Assembly (NCBI GenBank): GCA_020465985.1
Contig: JAANYP010007042.1
Span: 310,001 to 374,000 of the forward strand
DNA length: 64,000 nt
Source: Centrapalus pauciflorus
Taxonomy: Eukaryota > Streptophyta > Magnoliopsida > Asterales > Asteraceae
Reading direction: 5' to 3'
Shown here: positions 1 to 10,104 of the stretch, piece by piece
How the letters are laid out: each line of letters opens with the position of its first letter
How positions within the stretch are numbered: the stretch's first letter is position 1
Position numbers and translations under genes: made by a program
Notes under the pieces: generated by a model
What the model was told of the DNA's origin: nothing
Database searches by the model: none
Seen by the model: the letters and a program-made list of their open reading frames with translations, nothing else

Positions 1-154
1 GTCAAAATTGGGTTTTTGCTAAATAACTAAGTTTGGACCTATAAAAGATCAAATTAAATACATAAATCAATGATTAGAACCTAGTTGAACTAATGTATGT
101 GATTTACCAAGTTCAAAATGGTTAAAATCTTGGGTTTTTGTTGAAAATTCATCT

Positions 155-335
155 GTCGGCACTTCGAATCTGTTCATGGACTTTCGAATCTGTTCATAGG
201 TTTCTCGAATCTATCATTAGATTCGAGATGACAATGATATTCGAATCTGTCTATTAGACTCGAATAGGGACTCTTCGAATCTGTCCATTACAGTCGAATA
301 TGGACTCTTCGATTCTGTTACCTTCGAATCTGTAC
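155..335 (+). repeat. Array of TTCGAATCTGT-type motifs in element A
   Basis: About nine degenerate copies of TTCGAATCTGT(C/T) at irregular 20-30-bp spacing, several containing the palindrome ATTCGAAT. They lie in the non-coding spacer before the env-like ORF. The same motif recurs in A's own LTR (3836-4016), in both spacers of element B, and in the LTRs of gypsy element C. Confidence 0.8.
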
Positions 336-454
336 TTTATTTAAATTCTTTAAGTTAAATTTTATTAAACTTGTGGAAATTTAATTGTGTTAGATTTTGT
401 ATTTAATAAAGTACAAAATAAAACAAATTTGAATTTAAACAAGTTTATTGATTT

Positions 455-487
455 TTAATAATTCTAACAGTTTTATTTATTGTGCAG
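455..487 (+). other. Probable 3' splice acceptor before the env-like ORF of A
   Basis: A T-rich run ends in TTTATTGTGCAG at 487, and the first ATG of the conserved-looking protein follows at 490. Sirevirus env-like ORFs are thought to be expressed from a spliced message, and element B has a matching acceptor in the same place. The donor lies outside the window. Confidence 0.5.
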
Positions 488-489
488 AT

Positions 490-3400
490 ATGGCAGTTCG
501 TGCTTTTGTCCCTAAGCACAATATGGTGCTTCATCCGGATCATGACCTCCCTGAGGCGCAGGGATACAGGCAGATGCTTGAATTTCTTGTGGAATCTAGG
601 ATAGGATTTGCTCTATCCCATAATGTTCAGCTCATATTACCGTATATTCGTCAATTCTATGACCATCTGCAGGTAGACTGCTCGGTCACACCGACAGTAT
701 TACGCACTCGAATTGCGGGACAGCCGTTAGTTTTCTCGGCAGATATGTTACGACAAGTGCTGCAGTTGGGCACACAAGAAGAAGAAGCTGGTCCAATAGA
801 GTTTCCACTAAGTATAAGGCAAGCGGCCTTCCAGAGAATGGGATACAGTCTTGATGTGACCAAGGTGTCATACATGAAAAGTGGTTTAATTGGGCAATGG
901 AGGTTTTTAGCCCATGTTTTTATGGTTTGCTTTGTTCCGAAGAAAGCTGGATTCGATTATATAGTTGCGAAAATTCAATCTGGGATAGTCGCTATGGTTT
1001 ACAATCGACCATATAGCTTTTCGGAGATGTTCTTCTCTGAGTTTGTGCACCAAATAACCGCTCCTGAAAATCAGCAGTTTCTGCTATATCCGAGATTTAT
1101 AATGATGTTGATCAGGCACTTCTTGCCAAATTTGCCGCCATCAAATGACGTTCAGAACGTAGCTATTATGGATAAAAGGATATTCGCTGATTGTTCCTCC
1201 CATCGAGGAAGATTGGCTATTCCGGTCGAGCGACCGTTGTTTGGAGCTGTTTTAGACAGGAACTTTGTGGCACCAGATAATGCCAACTGGGCAGGTGAAG
1301 TAGAAGTTCAGCCTCGACAGCAACAACAACAACCGCAACAACAACAACCGCAACAACAACAGCAACGTCCACTACAACAACAGCCTCGTGCTCGTCCCCG
1401 TGATCCAAGGCGAAGACAAAGAGCTACTGCGAGTCAGACTCAGGCGTCTAGGCCTTCTACGAGTCAGCAACCAGAAGTGCAGGAAGCCGGGCCGTCAAAT
1501 GTCCCAAATGAAGCTGATCAATTGTGCCAAACGCTAAATGAAATTTGGGAGGCAGGTCCACATGCAAATGAAGATATAGTTGCAGAGTTAGTGGGTGAAT
1601 TACTTGAGCCTCCAGAGGGAGAAGAAGATGTCTTCAGAGATGTTGACGAATATGTGCCAGAGCAGACTGGCAATGATGAGTCATCATCTGCTACAGAATC
1701 AGAAGAAATGGAGGAGATCGAAGTTGAAGCTCCAGCATCAGTGTCTACAGATCCTCATATTCAAATTGGAACCTATGGTTCAGGATTGATTATCAATGAA
1801 GATGGTTCGAGGAGGCGAGAGGCCAGGGAATTGGAGGAGTCAGATTTTGAAGACGAAGAGACTCCTCAGTTGGTGACAAGGCAACGGGCCAAACGTCACA
1901 GGTTTATGCAGGGGACTTCATCACAGTCCGATGCACAACCTCCGCCTCAAACCCAGACCCAACCCCAAGATACAGCTCCACCATCACCGCCACCTCAGCA
2001 ACCTGAACCCTACATTCCCCAACCATTCAATCCTGCTCCCATTCAGTCCATCCCTTCTACATCAGAAGCCTATACCGACAACCAACGAATCATGCAACTT
2101 AAGAGCCGTGTCGACTTTCAGAACATTCAAATCATAACTCTCACAAAAGCAGTCGGTGAACTCCAGGAGCATAACTTTAATCTTGATAAGGAGAATACAG
2201 AACTGAGAAACATTGTTGAAAGTGTTAGAGACGAAAACACGGAGATTAAATCATTTGTTGCTGATCAATCGTCTGAAATCCGAGCAATGCGGTCCCTCCT
2301 AGAGCAACTTATGAAAAATCTAAAAACTCAGGGGGAGACGAGTTGTAAAGATCAGGAAGTACAGGGAGAAGATGATGATAATGAAGGCGATGATCCCGGT
2401 GCCAACAAAGAGATTGAGTCTGTAGATTTTTCTGCAGCTCAAGTTACACAAGTTCAGGGGGAGCCTAGTACAGAAGGAGGAGAGGGAGGAGCAGGAGGAG
2501 AAGCAGGTTCTTCAAAGACTTTAGATAGCGACATGATCGATGCGCTGAAAGATATTGAAGAAGAGCTAATGGAATTTGATTTTGAAGATGATATTGAAGA
2601 ATTAGAAGAAGGTGAATTCATTCCAGATGATGTCGCTGACTGGAGATCGGATGATGAAGTGCTAGATGATGAAGATGATCACGTTAATGAAGTAATAATC
2701 AATTCACAACCAATCACTGAACTGTATGAAAGCCAAGATCATAATGTGATTGATATTGATTACATCAAGGTAGCCTCAGCTGAAGATAAAGACCTTGAAG
2801 AGGCTGAGAAAGAGCCATCTAGAGCTGATCTGATAAATCTTTGGTTCAAGAAGGAAGAAAAGAAAGATCAGCTGAAGATGAAGAAGAAGATGAGAAATCC
2901 AAGTGCTGGAAACTTCTCAGGAGGAATTATTAGCTGGTTCTTTGACAGAGAACTGCAGCTGTTTATTTTGAAAAGAAGAGATGGCCTTCAATACATGAGG
3001 CGGACACTGAAAGCGTTTAATTCATTGCCCAAGATTGAAGTTAAAGAGTTAGCCTGGAAGGAGCTGATCAATATTGGAGATGATCCCTACGCGAACGTAA
3101 TTGAAAGAATTATAAGGAAAGAAGGGCGTTCAGGCAAATTTGAGCGACTCAAGCCAAGGACCGGAAAGAGGGTCGAGGATGGGTCGAGAATAGATCCTCA
3201 TACAGGTAGGCCATGGGCCAGGATGGAATACAAACCTGTGAGGTGTCTAAAGAAAGTCCCATTGAAGCCAATGCCACAGAACGTTTTGAGCAACATGAAG
3301 TGGTGGTACCTAGAGATTGACACTGCTGAAGCTGTCATGGAAGATCAAGACGAGCAGGTAATTTTGAAGGTATATGATCCATTGCACTTGATAAACCTAT

Positions 3401-3549
3401 CAAAGGACGACCTGAAGAAGCTTCATGATCAACCTATCTTCTTTACTGAACCATGGAGATCTGAAGCCAGGAAGTTCCAAAAGGTAGTCAAAGTTTGTAT
3501 AGATGCTGGATTATATGCGGGTAGTAATATATATAGCTCTAGTACTTAA
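490..3549 (+). CDS. Env-like protein of element A, intact ORF
   Basis: An uninterrupted frame of 1019 codons from the ATG at 490; the frame stays open 14 codons further upstream, but the acceptor-like site at 487 favours this start. Residues 1 to about 250 form a globular N-terminal region with the pattern of plant retrotransposon env-like or 'putative plant transposon' ORFs (SGLIGQWRFLAHVFM). A Gln/Pro tract follows near residue 276, then acidic low-complexity sequence, a strong coiled coil around 535-613, more acidic sequence, and a basic, tryptophan-containing C-terminal region. I see no signal peptide and no convincing membrane segment, so a fusogenic envelope role is not supported. It lies between pol (outside the window) and the PPT. 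Function is unknown for the family. Confidence 0.75.
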   Translation: MAVRAFVPKHNMVLHPDHDLPEAQGYRQMLEFLVESRIGFALSHNVQLILPYIRQFYDHLQVDCSVTPTVLRTRIAGQPLVFSADMLRQVLQLGTQEEEAGPIEFPLSIRQAAFQRMGYSLDVTKVSYMKSGLIGQWRFLAHVFMVCFVPKKAGFDYIVAKIQSGIVAMVYNRPYSFSEMFFSEFVHQITAPENQQFLLYPRFIMMLIRHFLPNLPPSNDVQNVAIMDKRIFADCSSHRGRLAIPVERPLFGAVLDRNFVAPDNANWAGEVEVQPRQQQQQPQQQQPQQQQQRPLQQQPRARPRDPRRRQRATASQTQASRPSTSQQPEVQEAGPSNVPNEADQLCQTLNEIWEAGPHANEDIVAELVGELLEPPEGEEDVFRDVDEYVPEQTGNDESSSATESEEMEEIEVEAPASVSTDPHIQIGTYGSGLIINEDGSRRREARELEESDFEDEETPQLVTRQRAKRHRFMQGTSSQSDAQPPPQTQTQPQDTAPPSPPPQQPEPYIPQPFNPAPIQSIPSTSEAYTDNQRIMQLKSRVDFQNIQIITLTKAVGELQEHNFNLDKENTELRNIVESVRDENTEIKSFVADQSSEIRAMRSLLEQLMKNLKTQGETSCKDQEVQGEDDDNEGDDPGANKEIESVDFSAAQVTQVQGEPSTEGGEGGAGGEAGSSKTLDSDMIDALKDIEEELMEFDFEDDIEELEEGEFIPDDVADWRSDDEVLDDEDDHVNEVIINSQPITELYESQDHNVIDIDYIKVASAEDKDLEEAEKEPSRADLINLWFKKEEKKDQLKMKKKMRNPSAGNFSGGIISWFFDRELQLFILKRRDGLQYMRRTLKAFNSLPKIEVKELAWKELINIGDDPYANVIERIIRKEGRSGKFERLKPRTGKRVEDGSRIDPHTGRPWARMEYKPVRCLKKVPLKPMPQNVLSNMKWWYLEIDTAEAVMEDQDEQVILKVYDPLHLINLSKDDLKKLHDQPIFFTEPWRSEARKFQKVVKVCIDAGLYAGSNIYSSST

Positions 3550-3582
3550 ATTTGATGTAATGTAAATAATTAGAAGCTATCG

Positions 3583-3595
3583 TCAAGGGGGAGTC
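3583..3595 (+). other. Polypurine tract of element A
   Basis: TCAAGGGGGAGTC directly precedes the LTR start TGTTGG. This is the plus-strand primer position, and it fixes both the orientation and the LTR boundary. Confidence 0.8.
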
Positions 3596-4256
3596 TGTTG
3601 GTACACCCTGTGTGACGATAGCAGTCTAATCGATCTGCATTATGGTTTAGGTAATATTCTGAGTATTAAACAAGTATTTTGATATATATGTTTAATATGT
3701 GTTTGTCTGTTATTGATTGTGTGTTTGAACTTGATGTAACATATTACAAGAAGTTCAAACATAAAGGTCAAAGATTAACTCAAGCATAAGTTAAAACATA
3801 AGTTTCAAACACTTAGTTATATATGTCAAAGGCTAGATTCGAATTGCATAAAAGGATACATTCGAATCTGTGATAGATTCGAATGAGTCCTTAGATTCGA
3901 ATAGGCTAGATTCGAATCTGTCAGATGGACAGATTCGAATGGGCCTTAGGCCAGATTCGAGGTTGGCCCACAACAGACTCGAATCAGGGCCTATAATTAG
4001 GGATAGACTCGAATGTTTAAGGGACTTTTTGAAGAATTCGTGAGGAATTGAGCAAGAGGCGATCTCGAGTTTATCAGCTAGGTGAGTCCCGTTTAGGAGA
4101 GAATTAGTACGTAGGATCGTTCGTGTGTCGTTCGTTCAGCGTCTAATAGTCTCCGTGTTTCCGTTGGTTGAGAGTTGTCCGTCTGACCGTCAACGAGGAT
4201 TCCGCACTCGTTAACGGATCCGCGTCTAGATAGATCTTGCAGTCGTAGACCTTACA
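3596..4256 (+). repeat. 3' LTR of element A
   Basis: 661 bp from TGTTGGTACACC to CTTACA, with TG...CA ends. It carries about ten ATTCGAAT/TCGAATCTG motifs between 3836 and 4016. The 5' LTR is not in the window, so the left border rests on the PPT and the right border on the abrupt switch into B's LTR at 4257. Confidence 0.75.
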
Positions 4257-4430
4257 ATCTTCGTGTACAGTGCTGCTATTCCCTGATTACAATCCGTACA
4301 AAAGTGAATATCTGACAGATCTACTAAATTGGAAAGTCAAAGTTCCTATTTATACATTTTTACAAACTATTAAGGAAATACATAAACAGTCCCTAGACTT
4401 TGTTTTTCATCAACTAAACATATTCTAACA
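4257..4430 (-). repeat. 3' LTR of element B, first 174 bp only
   Basis: Nearly identical to 18054-18227 (the one difference I noticed is GCTGC versus GCCGC near 4272/18069). On the minus strand it starts TGTTAGAATATG after the PPT. The remaining 121 bp of this LTR are displaced to the left of the inserted element A. Confidence 0.9.
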
Positions 4431-4440
4431 TTCTCCCCCT
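4431..4440 (-). other. Polypurine tract of element B
   Basis: Minus strand AGGGGGAGAA immediately before the LTR start TGTTAGAA. Confidence 0.85.
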
Positions 4441-4461
4441 TTGATGAAAATAGCAAAGTCT

Positions 4462-7400
4462 TCAAATCGATAAGCCCAACTTCTGTTCAAACCTTCTGAT
4501 ACTTTTCCGATCCGAAAGCCTCCATTCAATTTTAGAAATAAACTCAACCATGAGTCTTCGGTCGTTAACAGATAAAGCTCCTTTCTTTGTCTTCCTTTTC
4601 TGATCAGCAGCAAGCTTACCTTTCAAACCATTCAAAACTTTAATCAACGTACCATCAGAAAACTTGTTCAGCTCCACACTCCTCATTGCTCTCAACTTTT
4701 TATTCCTATCTTTATACATGACTGCTGGATGCTTCACCATGATAACTTGAAATTCTTTCAGCTCACCAGCAAATTTGATATCTCTGTGTGGTGCAGTCAT
4801 GTTGATCTTCCTCATGCCTCTTTCAACCCCAATCTGTAGATCTTGCACTGACATTAATACCAATTTGGTATGCATAAAGTGAAACAATGTCTTTAGCGCA
4901 AATCTACAGTGTTCATTTCTTTTATTTCTGCACAGTTCGTCAAAAAGATCTTCAATATCGACCAAGTGCATGTTGAACATGTCAGCTTCCGTGAACACAT
5001 ACGTATTTCCATCTGACCTAGTGACTGTGAACTTAGGATAAAAAATCTTGACAAATCTTTCTTTATCAATCTTCACCAGATCCACTTCTGAATTCGCTTT
5101 TAACCTTCTCAACCTCTTGAGTCTTATTTCTTAGGAAACTGGCATAGTTAACCAGATTAGGCATATTCGGCTCTAGAACTCGGAATAACTTGTGAAATGA
5201 GCATGGAGCTTGCTTTTTGCAAAAGATCCGTTTCTCCAGAATATCTTCAATGTACGACATCTTGTTTCTTTTTCTGATAAACTCCGCAGACCTGTTCTCT
5301 GGCAGTTCAAGCTTTTTCACCTTCTTCTTGCTTATTTCATCCTTATTCAACAGAGTTAACATATCTTGAATCTCCCTCTGTACCACTTGTTGAGCTTGAA
5401 ATCTTAGTCTGTGTTGTTTCTTTGATTCATCAGCAAGTACAAATTCATTGAAAAATCTATCCATCACCTCCACTTCATTCAAAACTACTGTTTCTTGAGC
5501 CACACTGCTCTCAACAGGAAACTCCTCAAATTCTTCTTTAATTTGTACAACCACCTCAGGCTTTTCAACCGTTGGTGTTGATTCAACATCTTTCATTATT
5601 TCTTCGACTAACACTTCCTCTTCTTCGATTCTTTCAGCTCTATAATCTACATCCGTCAAAGTGATTATGTCATCATCTTCAGACACTTCAATATACTCCT
5701 CTCTTTCTTCTCCTGTCTCCTGAATACTTAGCTCTTTATCTTTCTCTTGAACGTCTTCCTCTGAATCAATATACTCAATAAACTGATAAATATCGGACTG
5801 AGTGTTCAAAGGAACTGGAACATCTTCATAAAGAATCAATCCCAGCTCTCTCTGTTCACCAGCAGATTCTTTAGATCCCCCAGCTTGTTTCTCCTGAGCT
5901 TCCGGCTCCTTTTCCGGATACGTTATCATTAAAACTCCAGGCGTCGGTTCATCAAGCTTTCTCCTCTTCTCCCCCTCATGAGGAGCATCATCGGAGTCTT
6001 CGTCATGCTCATCATGTTTCCTCTTTGATGAGGAAGCTTGAGCCTTGCAGGTATCTTCCACTGCAGCTACTCTTTCCGAAAGATTTCCCAACGCCGTTAC
6101 CACTGTGTTTTCTAGACTGATCATACGCTCTCGCATTTCATCAAACTGCTCAAAAACAAAATCTTTCAATTCTTCCTTCAACTCTTCTATAGCTTGTTTT
6201 GACTCATTTTGCTTAACAGACTCCTCCGCAACATCCTTTCCCTTCAAGAACTTCTGAATGTTGGTCATTTGAGCCATTACCTCAGCCAGTTGATTAGATA
6301 CATGCGTGTTTACTCCAGAAACAACTTCATTCAAGGCTTCTGTCAATGTTGACTCAGTCACAAACGGGGATAAATTCACCACTGGGTCACGAAGACTTTC
6401 AGTTGACACAACAGTCGAACTTGTATAAAGAACTTCTGTGTGGCCAGTGCTCAGAGTTGGTATTGGCGTTTCTCTGACTGGACTTCCACCCTCTTCAAGT
6501 GACGGAGCAACAAATGCTTCCGTTACTAAGGGTGTTCCGGTGGGAACACTAAGTTCAACCACACTCACTTCAACAAATGAAGTGGACTCAAGTGTCCTAG
6601 ACTGTATATGAGCTAGACTCAGTGATTCAAACGAAGTCGTACACACGGGCAATTGTGCACTTGTTTCAATATCCATCAAGTCCAAATGACTTTCGGATAG
6701 ACTATGTGTTTCATCCCTGTGTTCAAGTGAAACAGTCTCCTGTTGAGAGGAGACTGAGTGGATAGGTGGGTGTGCAATCGTCAGTGGGATACTGACTTGT
6801 TCAATGCTAACTCTCATAGGAGAGCTAACAGCAGTTGTGGTTAAATCCCGGCTTTCTGGGCTTAGGACATCCCTCACACTCTGTACAGCAACTTGTACAA
6901 TATCTACCATCATTCCTCCACCCTCATGATGATCACCTCCATCATCACCATCATCATCACCATCATCTCCTTCATCTGCACCTTCTTGAATATCAGACAA
7001 TGTTCTCTCTGAATCAGATTTTTCAGCCTCTTCCTCACCCCCCTCACACTACCTTCTCCCTCACTCTCAGAATGGGCAACCTGAACTTCAGCCCCTTGCT
7101 GAGGTTCCTCTATTCTTAAAGCTCCTGGGCTAAGAGATCCCGGTTCCTGGGTCTCTATCGGAGCATGATCTATTCTATATAACCTCACATTTTCACTCTC
7201 TTGATCAGCATATTTGAGCAACGACTCTGGAATTGGCATTATGTTGGCATTTGGGGAGTCCGGCACTTCATGCAAACTCATCATGACATAGTCTGGGCAT
7301 CTCTGAGAATTGGCTCGCTTTGGAATATTTTTATTGGCCCTTAAGATCCCTTGGATAAGAATCTGTATAAACCGCTGAAGTGGAACGAACTTCCTTGCTC

Positions 7401-8148
7401 TATTTGTAGTTTTAGCCAGTACTATCTCCTTTAGATCTTCCCATACGCATTGAGCGAAGTCATAATGTTTGTTGAACGCTATCCCATGAAATATCCTCAA
7501 GCAATGAATGCTGCATCTGTCAATCCCAGTATGTTTTGAAGTCATGCACAGATTTATGATACCAAAAAGTGTGTACCATTCGCCATTTAAACCATTTCTG
7601 TGAAACTTTGAGCTCTTCGGAAGTGGCTTTGAGTAGCCTAGGCAGATTAAATCATGAACCAGCTCTTCATCAGAAACAAAATCTTCAAAGTCTGCCAACT
7701 CTAGGAAGTTCACAGTGTCAATACGTCGCGGAAGAAATAGATTGTGACGTAGTCTTGCAAGAGTGATTTTCGTCTTGAACTGATCAATTGTCACTTTAAA
7801 ATGATGATTTCCGTCAGCAGGAACAAATTTGACATTGTGCCAAAATTGTCGTAAATATACTTGTGGAATAGACGGTTTGTACTGAAGCAGATAACCGAGT
7901 GGATGACCTTTCAGAATGTCCACAATTATAGGATGGCTTACTTTAATAACTTTGGTATCTAAACGATGGTTATTGTCACGGAAAGGAAGGCAATGTTTTG
8001 GTTTTACAAGCTGGTTATCTGGGATAATATGTGCTTGTGATGAACGGGCCACTGAGGTAGATCTGACTGGAGTAGATACAAGAGTATGGTTTGATGATGA
8101 CTGGGCATCAGAGGAATTTGAGTTCTGGGATTGCACTGGGGATGCCAT
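4462..8148 (-). pseudogene. Env-like region of element B, split over three frames
   Basis: Starts with ATG at 8148 (MASPVQSQ), preceded by an acceptor-like TTTTCTTACAG at 8159-8169. It runs in frame to about 7040, changes frame at a six-C run (7038-7043; on the coding strand a G run, probably a one-base indel), continues to 5066, and changes frame again near 5066-5112 before ending at 4462. Segment 1 has the same kind of globular domain as A's protein (LNGEWYTLFGIINLCM). Segment 2 is Ser/Thr- and acid-rich with a coiled coil at about 6340-6050, and segment 3 is basic. The layout equals A's env-like protein (globular, acidic/coiled coil, basic), but the sequence is strongly diverged. No membrane segment is evident. 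Confidence 0.75.
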
Positions 8149-8439
8149 TTGAATACCTGTAAGAAAATAAAAATCATGTTAGTCTTATCATGTACACAAA
8201 TGACAACCGTCAAAATGTAGAAAAAATTGTAACATTTTAGCAGAAATTGCAAAAACTTGTGATTTTCTTTTTAAAGCATCGGGATTCCTGACAATAATTG
8301 AAAATTATTGAAAGGACTCCAGAGTCAATCGTTTTTAGAGACCAATGTTAGAAAAACACAAATTTATAACAATTTTCTAAAAAAATGTGACATTTTTCTT
8401 AAAACTTTAAAATTCTACACTTAGAAAAATTTTCTGATG

Positions 8440-8970
8440 AAACTCGAATGAAACTACAAGTTTCTTAAATTAGTCTTTAACCAACTCGGATAATATATAT
8501 ATAAAACTCGAATAAGTCTTCAACCAACTCGAATAATATATATATAAAACTCGAATAAGTCTTCAACCAACTCGAATGATATATATATAAAACTCGGATA
8601 TGTCTATAACCAACTCGAATGATATATATATGAAACTCGAGTAAGTCTCAACAAAACTCGAATGACATGTGTCCTAAACTCGAATAAGCTTTAAGTCCTT
8701 ATGTTCTGAAAATTTTCTAAGTGTTATACATCCACATGTCAACTCGCATAAAAACCCAACTGTTTCTCGAATGAAATATGCATTAAACTCGAATAACTCT
8801 GAATTCTATATGAATCAACTCGAATTAGTCATCATGAAACTCGAATAACTCTCTAATGCAACTCGAATTATTCTTAAGTCAACTCGAATGAAACTTCCAT
8901 GCAACTCGAATGACTCTGTAATACAACTCGAATGACACTGTAATGCAACTCGAATGACTCTTTATTCGAG
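8440..8970 (-). repeat. Array of CTCGAAT motifs between pol and env-like region of B
   Basis: About twenty copies of AACTCGAAT(G/A)A as read on the plus strand, spaced 20-30 bp. At 8480-8630 they fall into three near-identical units built of AACTCGAAT, a short ATATATAT run and AAGTCTTCAACC. There is no ORF here. Confidence 0.85.
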
Positions 8971-9825
8971 AAATGTCTTTTTATTTTCTTACAAGTCTAA
9001 AACACTGTTTTTATGAATTTAAGTTCAGAGATGTTTTTCAGTGTTTTAAAACTTGTACCCCCCTCGAAAATGTATTTTAAACACTTTTATTTTACTGAAC
9101 TTTGAACAAAAACAACTTTAAAGTTGTTAAAAATTCAAATTTCAGAAAAATCAAAAACTCGAAACTGTTCTATTGGAAAATCGATGATTGTGTGTGTGTG
9201 AAGTAAAAATGACTTATGAAACTTCAGATTCATAGTCATATTACCATTATGAACAACATCACACACTTAATTTCAGTTTCATGGACTAAGCACATTACTT
9301 GCCATTAACGGTCAAGAACACAAAAATAAAACTAAGAACATATACTCACACTCGTACAGATACAATGAAAAGATGTACATATAAACTGAAATAATAAAGA
9401 AAAACAAAGTTTTACTCACAATTTTGATGAACTAAAACCGTCGGTTGTGGGTTTGGTAGGTTTCTTTGAAATGAAGAAATCTTGTGGAAGAAGATGAAGT
9501 TTGAATTTTCCGGAAAAAGTAATTGTGAATTTGAAAATTCATATTTATATTCAAATTTTACCCGGCCCACACATTAAATTTTCAAATTTTGAAAATTCGG
9601 CCCATTAGCTAAACCAACTTAGCCCACACACCCATTTTTCAACAAAATTGTGACTAAACAAAATTTGAATTTCAAAAAAAATTTAACAGCACACAAAAAT
9701 AAAAAAAAATTAAAATGGACTAAAAAAAATTCATACTTGAAAAAAAAAAATTCACATAAACATCACAAAAAAAAATGAAAAACACACACAAAAAAAAAAA
9801 TTTAAAATTAAAAGCATTAACAAAA
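8971..9825. other. Non-coding spacer of element B
   Basis: AT-rich sequence between the CTCGAAT array and the PPT-like cluster. Poly-A stretches dominate 9660-9800. I see no ORF, RNA gene or insertion. Confidence 0.6.
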
Positions 9826-9831
9826 TGCATT

Positions 9832-9968
9832 TGCTCCCCCTTGAATTTCTGAAAGTTGCTCCCCCTCAACTTAATATTCAATTGCTCAGCTCTGCTCCCC
9901 CTACAAAATAACAAATAAGTTTTATTAGATTTATTCAAAATCAGATAAATTTCTTTTCTGCTCCCCCT
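9832..9968 (-). repeat. Four extra PPT-like tracts downstream of pol in B
   Basis: Minus-strand AGGGGGAGCA-type tracts at 9832-9841, 9858-9867, 9893-9902 and 9959-9968, just after the pol stop. They closely resemble the functional PPT at 4431-4440. Repeated PPT-like motifs downstream of pol are a described trait of Sireviruses. Confidence 0.75.
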
Positions 9969-10104
9969 GCACATGACAGTCCAGATCTTGTTAAATTCTA
10001 AAGAATATAAACTTTTTATGATTCATGAATTTAACATCAGATAAAAATCACTTAAAAATGAAAATTTTTAAATTATTATTTTGAAACTACTGAATTATTA
10101 AATC

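Larger units (their letters stand above)
1..4256 (+). mobile_element. Element A: Sirevirus-like Ty1-copia retrotransposon, 3' part
   Basis: Only the 3' portion lies in the window: a non-coding spacer, a long env-like ORF (490-3549), a polypurine tract and a 3' LTR (3596-4256). An env-like ORF after pol, preceded by a splice-acceptor-like site, is the arrangement known for Sireviruses; gag and pol must lie to the left. The right border is sharp. The LTR ends CTTACA at 4256 and the next base is the middle of the LTR of element B, so A inserted into B. ATCTT at 4257-4261 would be the 5-bp TSD, with its partner outside the window. Confidence 0.8.

Noticed and set aside
657..875. Minus-strand ORFs under the env-like gene of A
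   Set aside because: Shadow frames of the long plus-strand ORF with no recognisable features.
8440..8970. CRISPR-like array (short repeats with spacers)
   Set aside because: Repeats are degenerate 8-10-mers at irregular spacing in a plant retrotransposon, with no cas genes and no uniform repeat unit.
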